A DNA stretch of 64,000 bases, from positions 1 to 64,000 of the forward strand of contig NZ_JAERQM010000012.1 of NCBI RefSeq assembly GCF_019029495.1. Direction: 5' to 3'. Origin of the DNA: Falsiroseomonas oleicola (GTDB lineage: Bacteria; Pseudomonadota; Alphaproteobacteria; Acetobacterales; Acetobacteraceae). Under the pieces are notes generated by a model. That model worked only from the letters and a program-made list of their open reading frames with translations, was not told where the DNA came from and did not search any database. Positions 44,344 through 53,256 of the stretch are shown here, piece by piece; within the stretch, counting starts at the first letter, position 1, and each line of letters opens with the position of its first letter. Position numbers and translations under genes: made by a program.

Positions 44344-45546
44344 ATGGACGCATCCCGCTTCGTCGCCGCCATCGTGGTGGCGCAGGTGCTGGCGCAGATC
44401 GGCGCCTTCACCCTGCCGGCCCTGTTGCCGGGCTACATGGCCCGGTGGCAGCTTTCCGCCACCGAGGCGGGCTGGCTGATCGGCGCCTTCTTCGCAGCCT
44501 ATGTCGCCGCCGTGCCGCTGCTGGTGGCGTTGACGGACCGGTTGCCGGCGCGGCGCATCTACCTGCTCGGCACCGCGCTGACCGCCGCCTCCCATCTCGG
44601 CTTCGCCTTCCTGGCGGAGGGGTTCTGGTCGGCGCTCTCATTGCGCGCCCTGGCCGGCATCGGTTGGGCCGGATGCTACATGCCGGGGCTGAAGGCCCTG
44701 GCGGATCGGCTGGAGGGGGCGGCGCAGTCGCGCGCCGTGTCCTGGCACGCGGCGGGCGTGGGCATTGCCGGCGCGGCCTCCTTCCTCGTCGCCGGCACGC
44801 TGGACGCGCTGGCGGGGCCGCAGGCGGCCTTCCTGTTCGGCGGCGTCGCTGCTCTGGTTGCCTTCGGCATCGGCGCGGCGGTTCTGCCCGCCACGCCGCC
44901 CAGGCGGCCCGAGGGCGCGCCCCCGCCCGGCGCCCTGCTCGATTTCCGCCCGGTGCTGCGCAACCGCGCGGCGATGGCCTGGATCGCCGGCTATACCGTG
45001 CATACCTGGGAAATGGCGGCGCTGCGTGCCTGGGCGGTGACCTTCCTGGCGCTGGTGATCGCCCGCCATGGCGCGCCGGCCTGGCTGCCGGGGCCGAACC
45101 TGCTGTTCACCCTGGCGGGGCTGCTGGGCATCGCCGTCTCCATCCTGGGCAATGAGACGGCGCAGCGTTTCGGCCGGGGTCGCGTGGTGGCCTGGGCGAT
45201 GGGTGCGGCGGCCCTGATGGCGGTGCTGACGGGCCTTTCCGCCATGGTTTCCGCGCCGTTGGCGGTGGCCTGCGTGCTGCTTTGGAACGCCGCGATCTAT
45301 CTCGACAGTTCGGCGCTGACGGCCGGCACGGTGCAGGGGGCAGAGCCGGGGCGGTGCGGCGCCACCATGGGGCTGCACAGCATGTGCGGCTATGCCGGCG
45401 GCTTCCTCGGCCCGCTCGGCGTCGGCGTGGCGCTGGACTGGGCGGGGCCGGAGGACCTCGCGGCCTGGGGCCTCGCCTTCGGCCATGTCGCGCTTGTCAC
45501 ACTGCTCGGCTTCGCGCTGCTGCGCCGGCTTGGCCGAACGGTGTGA
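44344..45546 (+). CDS. MFS transporter
   Basis: A 400-residue major-facilitator protein with about twelve membrane helices. The loop motif between helices 2 and 3, LTDRLPARRIYLLG, is present in a variant form. Similar proteins lie with CaiB-type catabolic operons, where they may import or export the acid or a product. It could be the last gene of the 37260 operon, 32 bases after the ATPase gene, or stand alone. Convergent with the Bug-receptor gene. Confidence 0.85.
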   Translation: MDASRFVAAIVVAQVLAQIGAFTLPALLPGYMARWQLSATEAGWLIGAFFAAYVAAVPLLVALTDRLPARRIYLLGTALTAASHLGFAFLAEGFWSALSLRALAGIGWAGCYMPGLKALADRLEGAAQSRAVSWHAAGVGIAGAASFLVAGTLDALAGPQAAFLFGGVAALVAFGIGAAVLPATPPRRPEGAPPPGALLDFRPVLRNRAAMAWIAGYTVHTWEMAALRAWAVTFLALVIARHGAPAWLPGPNLLFTLAGLLGIAVSILGNETAQRFGRGRVVAWAMGAAALMAVLTGLSAMVSAPLAVACVLLWNAAIYLDSSALTAGTVQGAEPGRCGATMGLHSMCGYAGGFLGPLGVGVALDWAGPEDLAAWGLAFGHVALVTLLGFALLRRLGRTV

Positions 45547-45572
45547 GGCGTTCCCGTATCCCGCAGGCGCTC

Positions 45573-46565
45573 CTATTGCGCCGTGATATTGGCCGTCCGC
45601 GCGGCGATGCGGGATCGTTCCAGATCCTGCGCGATATAGGTCGCGAAGCCCTCCGGCGTGGCGAGCGCGCCGGCCGCGGTCTCTCCGCCCATGCCGGTCA
45701 TGCGGGCCTGGAAATCGGGCAGGCGCACGATCTCCGCCATCGCCCGGCCGAGGCGGCTCATCGCCTCCGCCGGCGTGCCCGCCGTGGCGAGCAGGCCGAC
45801 ATAGGAACCGGCGGTGAAATCGGCGACGCCCTGCTCCGCCATGGTCGGCACATCCGGCAGGGCGTTGAGCCGCGCGGTGGCGGCGACGGCGACGATGCGC
45901 GCCTGGCCGGCGCGATGCAGCGGCAGGGCGGTGGAGAATTCGGTGAAGAGCAGCGGGATATTGCCCGCCAGGAAATCGGGCACCGCTGCGCCGCCGCCGC
46001 GATAGGGCACGTGCAGCAGCTTGGCGCCGCTGGCGGCGATGAAGGCTTCCAGCGACAGATGCGTGGCACTGGCCACGCCCGCCGTGCCCACCCCCAGCGC
46101 ATCCGGCTGGGCGCGGGAGGCGGCGACCACATCCGCCACGCCGCGATAGGGCGCGGAGGGCTGCACGACAAGGCAATGGGGCACCTGCATCGCCATGGCG
46201 ACCGGGGCGAAATCCTTCGCCGCATCATAGGGCAGCCGCGTCTGCACCACCGGATTGACACTGAGCGGGCCGTTGGAGCCGACCAGCAGCGTGTAGCCAT
46301 CAGGCTGCGCCCGTGCCACCGCCTGGGCGCCGACACTGCCGCCTGCGCCGGGGCGGTTCTCCACCACCACCGGCTGGCCGAGGCGTTCCTGAAGCAGCGG
46401 CTGCAACAGCCGTGCGATGGTGTCCGCATTGCCGCCGGCCGCGAAGGGCACGATGACGCGCAGCGGGCGGTCCGGCCAGGCGGCGCGGGCCGGCAGCACC
46501 TGCAAGGCGGGGATGGCACCGGCCGCGGCCAGCAGGGCACGGCGGCCCAGGCGGGGATGGATCAT
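45573..46565 (-). CDS. Bug/TctC-family tripartite tricarboxylate receptor
   Basis: A 330-residue periplasmic receptor with signal peptide MIHPRLGRRALLAAAGAIPALQ...ARA and family marks RPLRVIVPFAAGGNADTIAR, VVENRPGAGGSVGAQAVARA, GYTLLVGS and LLHVPYRGGGAAVPDFLAG. GAGGAAATGTC precedes the ATG. It follows the acyl-CoA synthetase gene by 135 bases on the same strand, so it may bring in the acid which that enzyme activates. No TctA/TctB genes in the window. Confidence 0.9.
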   Translation of the reverse strand: MIHPRLGRRALLAAAGAIPALQVLPARAAWPDRPLRVIVPFAAGGNADTIARLLQPLLQERLGQPVVVENRPGAGGSVGAQAVARAQPDGYTLLVGSNGPLSVNPVVQTRLPYDAAKDFAPVAMAMQVPHCLVVQPSAPYRGVADVVAASRAQPDALGVGTAGVASATHLSLEAFIAASGAKLLHVPYRGGGAAVPDFLAGNIPLLFTEFSTALPLHRAGQARIVAVAATARLNALPDVPTMAEQGVADFTAGSYVGLLATAGTPAEAMSRLGRAMAEIVRLPDFQARMTGMGGETAAGALATPEGFATYIAQDLERSRIAARTANITAQ

Positions 46566-46700
46566 GACATTTCCTCGACGATATTTGTTGCGTCCATCAT
46601 GACATTGGCCGAAGGCGGGTCAAGCGCGGCGGCGTCAAACCCCTGAAAAGACGGGATAGACACGGCTTCCGCATCAAGGCCGGCGGCGGCGGCTGAACCG

Positions 46701-48167
46701 CTACCGCGCCGCCGTGTCGAAACAGCCCTGCACCGTCACGGGCAGGGCGAATTTCTGGATGCGCTGGCTCGGCGTGCGCGCGAAGCCATCGACCAGGGCC
46801 AGGTAGCGCGGCCGCTGATGGCGCGCGAGGCGCGGGGCCAGCCAGGCGCTGAAGGCGGCGAGGTCGAGCGCCAGGCCATCGCGGGACTGCAGGAACAGCT
46901 TGATCTCCTGCTCCCCGATCTCGGCGGCGACGCCGATCATGGCGCAGTCGGCGACATCGGGATGCCGCGCCGCCACCGCCTCCACCTCCCAGGCCGAGAC
47001 ATTCTCGCCACGCACCCGCACGCTGTCCGTCATCCGCCCATGGAAGAACAGATTCTTGTCCGTATCCAGGCTGCCGGAATCGCCGGTGTGGAGGGCGCCG
47101 TGGCGCAAGGCCCTGGCGGTGGCTTCGGGATTGTCGAGATAGCCCTGGGTCAGTGCCAGGGGTTCATGCGCGCGCACCACGATCTCGCCACGCGCGCCCG
47201 GCGGCAGGGTGTTGCCGGCCGCGTCGAGGATGGAGACGTCGAACCAGGGCATGGCCCGGCCGACCGAGCCCGGCACGCCCGCCGCGTTGAAGGTGGAGAA
47301 GGAAGAAGCCTCCGTCATGCCATAGCATTCGCGCAGGTTCACACCGAAGCGCGCCTGCACCTGCGGCCAAAGCTCCACCGGGCAGCCGCCGCCCCAGGCG
47401 ATGCGGACGCCATGCGCGCGATCCTTCGGCGAAGGCGGCTGCTTCAGCAGGATCTGCAGGATGCCCCCGAGATAATGGATATGCGTGGCCCCCGCCGCGA
47501 CCACCTCGTCCCAGAATCGGCTGGCGCTGAAACGCGGCACCATGTGCAGCACCACGCGGCGCAGCAGCGGCGCCACCAGCATCTGCGCGCCGCCGATATG
47601 GTGCAGCGGCTCCCACATGAAGAACACGTCGTCATCCCGCGCATCCGCCACCAGCATCACGCCCTCCCCGGCGAGCCGCAGCATGCGGTGGGAAACGCGC
47701 ACACCCTTGGGCGGGCCGGTGGTGCCGGAGGTGGTGCAGATGGCGAAGTCCTCGGTCGCTTCTGGGGAAGCCTCCGCGAAGCGCGCGCCGGGCGCGGCTT
47801 CCAGCGCGGCCAGCGGCAGCACCTCCGCCGTGGTGTCGAGCGGCGTGTCGGCCAAAATCAGCTTCGGCCGCGTCAGCGCCAGCACATGGCGCAGCCCGTC
47901 GCCCACAAGCTGCGGGTTCAGCGGCACCCAGGCGATGCCCGCCTTGGCCATGGCATAGGCGACGGGCAGCGAACTCAGCGCATTCGGCAGCACCGCTGCC
48001 ACGCGGTCGCCCCGCGTCACGCCGCGGGATCGGAATGCCTGTGCCAGCGCATCGCTCTGCGCATCCAGCCCGGCCAGCGTCAGCGACGTATCGGCGGAGC
48101 GTGCAAGAACCCGTTCCGGTTCCGCCGCCACGGCGCGGCGCAGCAATTCGAGAAAGCCCTCGGCCAC
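46701..48167 (-). CDS. Acyl-CoA synthetase (AMP-binding, class I adenylate-forming)
   Basis: A 488-residue adenylating enzyme. The P-loop is TSGTTGPPKG, A5 is YGMTEA, A7 is HTGDSG, and the C-terminal lysine lies in RTPSQRIQKFAL. The length and TLAGLDAQSDALA opening are those of crotonobetaine/carnitine- or cyclohexanecarboxylate-type ligases. GTG at 48167 is chosen because homology begins at VAEGFLELLRRA; no ATG lies near that point. It is divergent from a crotonase and SDR pair, so the three probably degrade one acid. The acid is not identified. Confidence 0.88.
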   Translation of the reverse strand: MAEGFLELLRRAVAAEPERVLARSADTSLTLAGLDAQSDALAQAFRSRGVTRGDRVAAVLPNALSSLPVAYAMAKAGIAWVPLNPQLVGDGLRHVLALTRPKLILADTPLDTTAEVLPLAALEAAPGARFAEASPEATEDFAICTTSGTTGPPKGVRVSHRMLRLAGEGVMLVADARDDDVFFMWEPLHHIGGAQMLVAPLLRRVVLHMVPRFSASRFWDEVVAAGATHIHYLGGILQILLKQPPSPKDRAHGVRIAWGGGCPVELWPQVQARFGVNLRECYGMTEASSFSTFNAAGVPGSVGRAMPWFDVSILDAAGNTLPPGARGEIVVRAHEPLALTQGYLDNPEATARALRHGALHTGDSGSLDTDKNLFFHGRMTDSVRVRGENVSAWEVEAVAARHPDVADCAMIGVAAEIGEQEIKLFLQSRDGLALDLAAFSAWLAPRLARHQRPRYLALVDGFARTPSQRIQKFALPVTVQGCFDTAAR

Positions 48168-48228
48168 TTTGATCGCACCCCGTTTGCGGCTATCCGAGGA
48201 GGTAACGCCGCGCAGAGGCAGGAGCAAC

Positions 48229-49002
48229 ATGTCCGAGACCGCCGAAGACCATGTGCTGGCCAGCACGGAAGCGGGCATCCGCATCATCACCCTGAACCGC
48301 CCCAAGCGCCTGAATGCCTGGGACGCGCCGATGCGTGCCCGGCTGCTGGAGCTGCTCTCCGATGCGGCCGCGGACGACACAGTGCAGGCCGTGGTGCTGA
48401 CCGGCACCGGGGAACGTGCCTTCTGCGCCGGCCAGGACCTGAATGAGGGAAAGACCTTCGATGGCGACCGGGCGGAGGACTGGATCGAGGAATGGCGCGC
48501 CCTCTACGGGGCCATACGCGCCTTCCAAAAGCCGCTGGTCTGCGCGCTGAACGGCCTCGCCGCCGGCTCCGCCTTTCAGGTCGCCTTGCTGTGTGACATC
48601 CGCGTCGGCCATGCCGGGTCGAAGATGGGCCAGCCGGAGATCAATTCCGGCATCGTCAGCGCCACGGGCTTCTGGATCATCCGCGAGATGCTGGGCCTGT
48701 CGCGCGCCATCGAGATGGTGCTGACCGGCCGCATGGCGGAGGCGGAGGAATGCCACCGCCTCGGCCTGCTGCATCACCTGGTGCCGGCGGACGAGGTGCG
48801 CGCCACGGCGCTGCGCATCGCGCGGGAACTGGCCGACAAGCCGAAGCTCGCCTTCCGCCTGAACAAGCAAAGGTTCCGGGAGGCGACGCAGCCCGGCTTC
48901 GACGAGACCTTCGCCGCCGCCCGTGCCTTGCATCGCCAGGCCTTCAGCGACGGTGAATCGCAGCAGGTGATGCAGCGCTTCCTGGAGAAGGGAAAGGCGT
49001 GA
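48229..49002 (+). CDS. Enoyl-CoA hydratase/isomerase-family protein
   Basis: A 257-residue crotonase. The oxyanion hole is FCAGQDLNEG and NGLAAGSAFQVALLCD; the catalytic region MGQPEINSGI keeps the Pro-Glu pair, so hydratase or related lyase activity is likely, in contrast to the crotonase at 38468. AGAGGCAGGAGC precedes the ATG at 48229. It is divergent from an acyl-CoA synthetase and overlaps the next SDR gene by one base (TGATG). Confidence 0.9.
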   Translation: MSETAEDHVLASTEAGIRIITLNRPKRLNAWDAPMRARLLELLSDAAADDTVQAVVLTGTGERAFCAGQDLNEGKTFDGDRAEDWIEEWRALYGAIRAFQKPLVCALNGLAAGSAFQVALLCDIRVGHAGSKMGQPEINSGIVSATGFWIIREMLGLSRAIEMVLTGRMAEAEECHRLGLLHHLVPADEVRATALRIARELADKPKLAFRLNKQRFREATQPGFDETFAAARALHRQAFSDGESQQVMQRFLEKGKA

Positions 49003-49673
49003 TGCGCCACGCCATCGTCACCGGCGCCAGTTCCGGCATCGGGGAGGCCATCGCCCAGCGGCTGCTGCGCGACGGCTGGCGGGTGACCGGCCTCAGCCGG
49101 CGCGTGCCGGATGAGCAGCACGCCAACTACACCCATCGCAGCATCGATCTTCTGGATGCGGCGGCGCTGCCGGCGGCGTTGGAGGGGCTGGAGCCGACCG
49201 CGCTGGTCCATGCCGCCGGCGTGATGCGCGCGGCCATGCTGGGCGAATTGCAGGCGGAGATTGGCGCGCTGCTCTGGCGCCTGCATGTGGATGTCGCGGC
49301 GCAGCTCGCCGATGCGCTGGTGCCGCGCATGCAGGCGGGTGGGCGGGTGCTGCTGGTGGGCAGTCGCGCCGCCGGCGGTTCCGCCGGGCGTAGCCAATAT
49401 GCCGCGACCAAGGCGGCGGTGGTCGGCCTGGCGCGGTCCTGGGCGGCGGAGCTGGCGCCGCGCGGCATCACCGTGAATGTGATCGCCCCTGGCGTCACCG
49501 ACACGCCGATGCTGCGCGACCCCGCCCGCGCCCATCACCAGCCGCGCACCCCGCCGATCGGCCGCTACATCGCGCCGGCGGAGGTCGCCGCCTTGGCCGC
49601 CTTCCTGCTGGGGGAGGAGGCAGCGGCGATCACCGGGCAGCAGATCATGATCTGCGGGGGCGCATCGCTGTAA
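49002..49673 (+). CDS. Short-chain dehydrogenase/reductase
   Basis: A 223-residue SDR. The NAD(P)-binding loop is TGASSGIGEAI at the N-terminus; VHAAGVM, the catalytic Ser in VGSRAAGGSAGRS and the YAATK Tyr-Lys pair are all in place, and INVIAPGVTDTPM-like ...ITVNVIAPGVTDTPML follows. GTG 48999 is an alternative start, three bases earlier. The start codon shares its first base with the crotonase stop, so the genes are translationally coupled. It probably oxidises the beta-hydroxyacyl product or a related alcohol. Confidence 0.9.
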   Translation: MRHAIVTGASSGIGEAIAQRLLRDGWRVTGLSRRVPDEQHANYTHRSIDLLDAAALPAALEGLEPTALVHAAGVMRAAMLGELQAEIGALLWRLHVDVAAQLADALVPRMQAGGRVLLVGSRAAGGSAGRSQYAATKAAVVGLARSWAAELAPRGITVNVIAPGVTDTPMLRDPARAHHQPRTPPIGRYIAPAEVAALAAFLLGEEAAAITGQQIMICGGASL

Positions 49674-49687
49674 GGGATGGACGCACG

Positions 49688-49716
49688 GCAGCCCGGCGAC
49701 CGCGCAGGCGGGCTGC
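49688..49716. terminator. Possible hairpin after the crotonase-SDR pair
   Basis: GCAGCCCG pairs with CGGGCTGC across a 13-base loop after the SDR stop. There is no T-tract, so terminator function is uncertain. Confidence 0.35.
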
Positions 49717-49769
49717 ACAGCGGCGGCGGAGACGGCTAGGCTCGCCGCCTGGTCACGGAGTCCACCCCC

Positions 49770-51341
49770 ATGCGCCGCCTTTCCCTGCTGCTCGCCAGTG
49801 TCGCGCTGTCGCTGCCCGCCTGGGGCCCCGCCTGGGGGCAGGAGGCACGGATCGCCATCCAGACGGAAACGTCCTCCCTCGACCCGCATTTCGCCGTGGT
49901 CGGCGCCAATCATGCGGTGGCGCGCCATGTCTATGATCCGCTGGTGGCCTCAGACCGCTTCATGCGGCCGGTCGCCGGGCTGACCGAATTCTCCAATCCG
50001 GAGCCCGATGTCTGGGAATTCCGCATCCGGCCGGATGCGCGCTTCCAGGATGGCAGCCCGGTGACGGCGGAGGATATCCGCTTCTCCCTGGAACGCATGC
50101 CGCGTGTGCCGAACAGCCCGGCGCCGCAGATCCGCCTGGCGGGCAGCCTGACGGCCATCGAGGTGGTGGATGCGCGCACCATCCGCCTGCGCTCCCGCGG
50201 GCCGGACCCTTCGGTGCCGCTGAACGGCATGACCGCCTGGATCGTCTCCGCCCGCGCCGCCGCCACGGCGACGACGCAGGATTTCAATGCGGGGCGGGTC
50301 AATATCGGCTCCGGCCCCTACCGCTTCGTCGAATGGCAGCCCGGCTCCCAGCTTCGGCTTCAGCGCAACCCGACCTATTGGGGCGAGGCCCCGGCCTTCG
50401 AGCGGGTCAGCATCCGCTCCATCTCCAACGATGCCGCGCGCATGGCGGCGCTGCTGGCCGGCGATGTCGACCTGATCGATGCGGTGCCGCCCGGGGAGAT
50501 CGCGCGGCTGCGGGCGCGGCCGGGGATTGGCGTGACCAGCGCCACATCCTCCCGCTTCATCTATCTGGGCCTGGACCAGGGCAATGAGGTGACGCCCTTC
50601 ATCACCGCGAAGGATGGCAGCCCGCTGGCCCGCAATCCGCTGCGCGACCCGCGCGTGCGGCGTGCCCTTTCCATCGCCATCAACCGGCCGCTGATCGTCG
50701 ACCGCGTGATTTCCGGCGCCGCCACGGCCGCCGGGCAGATCGCGGTGGAAGGGCAGATCGGCTACGATCCGGACCTCGCCCCGCCGGCCTTCGATGCCGC
50801 CGCGGCACGCCGGCTGCTGGCCGAGGCCGGCTATCCGGACGGCTTCCGCATCACTTTGCACTCGCCCAACAACCGCTATGTGGAGGATGACAAGACCTCC
50901 CAGGCCATCGCGCAGTTCTGGGCGCGCATCGGGCTGGATGCGCGGGTGGAGGTGATGCCCTCCAACGTCTTCTTCACCCGCGCGGGGCGGCGCGAATTTT
51001 CGGTGTTTCTGATCGGCTTCGGGCATACCACGGGCGATGCCTGGCTGGGCATGTCGCAGGTGCTCCACAGCTTCGATGCGTCGCGCGGCCTCGGCGGGCT
51101 CAATCGCGGCCGCTACGCCAGCGCCGAATTCGACGCGCTGATGGCGGAGACGCGCAACATCGTCGATGTGCCGCGGCGCGACGCGATGCTGCGCCGGGCG
51201 CAGCGCCTCGCCTTCGAACAGGATACGGCGATCATTCCGCTGCATGTGCCCAACAATGTCTGGGCGCATCGCGCGAGCTTCACCTATGAGGGCGGGGTGG
51301 AGGAGGCGGTCTATGCGCCCTTCCTGCGCCCGGTGCGCTGA
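49770..51341 (+). CDS. ABC substrate-binding protein family 5 (peptide/nickel type)
   Basis: A 523-residue periplasmic receptor with signal peptide MRRLSLLLASVALSLPAWGPAWGQ. Family 5 marks are SSLDPHFAVVGANHAVARHVYDPLV, WEFRIRPDARFQDGSPVTAEDIRFS and ARRLLAEAGYPDGF. Relatives bind oligopeptides, dipeptides, nickel or oligosaccharides. No permease or ATPase gene is nearby. Its stop shares one base with the CocE-hydrolase start (TGATG), so it is co-translated with an exported or cytosolic hydrolase that may act on its ligand. Confidence 0.9.
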   Translation: MRRLSLLLASVALSLPAWGPAWGQEARIAIQTETSSLDPHFAVVGANHAVARHVYDPLVASDRFMRPVAGLTEFSNPEPDVWEFRIRPDARFQDGSPVTAEDIRFSLERMPRVPNSPAPQIRLAGSLTAIEVVDARTIRLRSRGPDPSVPLNGMTAWIVSARAAATATTQDFNAGRVNIGSGPYRFVEWQPGSQLRLQRNPTYWGEAPAFERVSIRSISNDAARMAALLAGDVDLIDAVPPGEIARLRARPGIGVTSATSSRFIYLGLDQGNEVTPFITAKDGSPLARNPLRDPRVRRALSIAINRPLIVDRVISGAATAAGQIAVEGQIGYDPDLAPPAFDAAAARRLLAEAGYPDGFRITLHSPNNRYVEDDKTSQAIAQFWARIGLDARVEVMPSNVFFTRAGRREFSVFLIGFGHTTGDAWLGMSQVLHSFDASRGLGGLNRGRYASAEFDALMAETRNIVDVPRRDAMLRRAQRLAFEQDTAIIPLHVPNNVWAHRASFTYEGGVEEAVYAPFLRPVR

Positions 51342-53167
51342 TGCGGCGCGAGGAATTCATGGTGGCCTGCCGCGACGGCGTGCGGCTGGCCACAGATGTC
51401 TACCTGCCGGAAGGCGACGGCCCCTGGCCCGTGATCCTGGAACGCACGCCCTACGGCAAGCGCGAGGTTTCCCGGTCCGAGCGCACCGAGGCCGACCCGA
51501 CGCCGCAGCGGCGGGAGGTGATGGCCGCGTATTTCGTCCAGCACGGTTACGCCGTGGTCTACCAGGATTGCCGCGGCCGCTACGGCAGCGAGGGTGAATT
51601 CATCAAGTATCTGTCGGATGGCGAGGATGGGTTCGACTGCTGCGCCTGGATCGTGACGCAGGCCTTCTGCAATGGCCGCATCGGCACCATGGGCCTCAGC
51701 TATGCCGCCCATACCCAGGCCGCGCTGGGCTGCCTGGACCCGCCGGGCCTCGCCGCGCAGATCCTCGATTCCGGCGGTTTTTCGGACGCCTGGCAGGGCG
51801 GCATCCGCCGGGGTGGGGCCTTCGAGTTGAAGCAGGCGAGCTGGGCCTTCAACCAGGCGCTGCTGGCGCCGGAGACCAAGGCCGATCCCGTCCGTGCGGC
51901 GGCGCTGAAAGCCGAGGACCTGGTCACCTGGTTCCACCGCTTCCCCTGGAAGCGCGGCCATTCCCCGGTCCGCCACGCGCCGGATTACGAGGACTACCTG
52001 TTCGAGCAATGGGAACACGGCGCCCGCGACGACTACTGGCAGCGCCTCGGCATCTTTGCGATGGGTTGGCACGACCGCTACGCGGCGGTGCCGAGCGTGC
52101 ATATGTCGTCCTGGTACGATCCCTATCCGCGCACGGCGACCGAGAATTTTTGCGGATTGCGGGAACATGGGCGCGGCACGCCCTCGCTGATCCTGGGGCC
52201 CTGGACGCATGGCAACCGGTCGCAGACCGCCTTTGGCGAGGTGGAGTTCGGGCCGGAGGCCACCATCGATTCCTGGGCGGGCGACTGGCGCGCCTTCCGG
52301 CTGCGCTTCTTCGACCGCTGGCTGAAGGAGTCCGCGAACGGCGTGGAGGACGAGCCGGCGGTGCGCGTCTTCGTCATGGGCGGCGGCAGCGGCCGGCGCA
52401 CGGAAAAGGGCCTGCTGGACCACGGCGGGCGCTGGCGCAGCGGCAGCGACTGGCCTTTTGCGGGCACCCGCATGGCGCGGTTTCACCTGCATGAAGATGG
52501 CCGGCTGGCGGAGGCGCCGCCCGCCGCCGAGGCGGCGCCGCTCGAATGGGATTCGGACCCGCGCCATCCGGTGCCGACCATCGGCGGCGCCATCACCTCC
52601 ATGGAGCCCGTCATCACCGGCGGCCCGATGGACCAGCGGGAGCGGGAGGGACACTTTGGCTGCCGCCCGCCCTATCTGCCGCTCGCCTCCCGCGCCGATG
52701 TGCTGGTGTTCCAGACCCCGCCGCTGGAGGCCGATGTGGAGGTGATCGGGCCGGTCACCGCCGAGCTGTGGATCGCGACGGATGCGCCGGACACCGACAT
52801 CACCGCCAAGCTGGTCGATGTGCATCCCGCGAGCGCCGACTACCCCCAGGGCTTCGCCATGAACCTCTGCGAGGGCATCCTGCGCTGCCGCTACCGCGAC
52901 GACCCAGCGGCGCCGAGCCCCATGGTGGCGGGGCAGCCCACGCGCATCACCGTGGAGCTGTTTCCCACCGCCAACCGCTTCCTGGCCGGCCACCGCATCC
53001 GCCTGGACATCGCCTCCAGCGAATTCCCGCATTACGACGTGAACCCGCAGACCGGGGAGCCGGAAGGGGCGGCGCGGCGGATGCGGGTGGCGGTGAACAG
53101 CCTGTTCTGCGACGCCGGCCGCCCCTCCGCCCTGCTGCTGCCGCTGGCGCCACCTGAAGCCGGGTGA
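51341..53167 (+). CDS. CocE/NonD family hydrolase
   Basis: A 608-residue alpha/beta hydrolase of the X-Pro dipeptidyl-peptidase/cocaine-esterase type. The nucleophile is Ser120 in GTMGLSYAAH, DCRGRYGSEGEF precedes it, and a jelly-roll-type C-terminal domain (ITVELFPTANRFLAGHRIRLDIASS) follows. No signal peptide is seen. It sits between two family 5 receptors, so it may hydrolyse an imported peptide or ester. The start overlaps the upstream receptor stop. Confidence 0.88.
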   Translation: MRREEFMVACRDGVRLATDVYLPEGDGPWPVILERTPYGKREVSRSERTEADPTPQRREVMAAYFVQHGYAVVYQDCRGRYGSEGEFIKYLSDGEDGFDCCAWIVTQAFCNGRIGTMGLSYAAHTQAALGCLDPPGLAAQILDSGGFSDAWQGGIRRGGAFELKQASWAFNQALLAPETKADPVRAAALKAEDLVTWFHRFPWKRGHSPVRHAPDYEDYLFEQWEHGARDDYWQRLGIFAMGWHDRYAAVPSVHMSSWYDPYPRTATENFCGLREHGRGTPSLILGPWTHGNRSQTAFGEVEFGPEATIDSWAGDWRAFRLRFFDRWLKESANGVEDEPAVRVFVMGGGSGRRTEKGLLDHGGRWRSGSDWPFAGTRMARFHLHEDGRLAEAPPAAEAAPLEWDSDPRHPVPTIGGAITSMEPVITGGPMDQREREGHFGCRPPYLPLASRADVLVFQTPPLEADVEVIGPVTAELWIATDAPDTDITAKLVDVHPASADYPQGFAMNLCEGILRCRYRDDPAAPSPMVAGQPTRITVELFPTANRFLAGHRIRLDIASSEFPHYDVNPQTGEPEGAARRMRVAVNSLFCDAGRPSALLLPLAPPEAG

Positions 53168-53256
53168 TGCCCGGCCGGTGACCCCGCGATGCGCTGGACA
53201 GAACGCCAGCGCCTTGCGCATCCTGCCGCCCTGCCAAAGACAGGGACAAAGGCACA

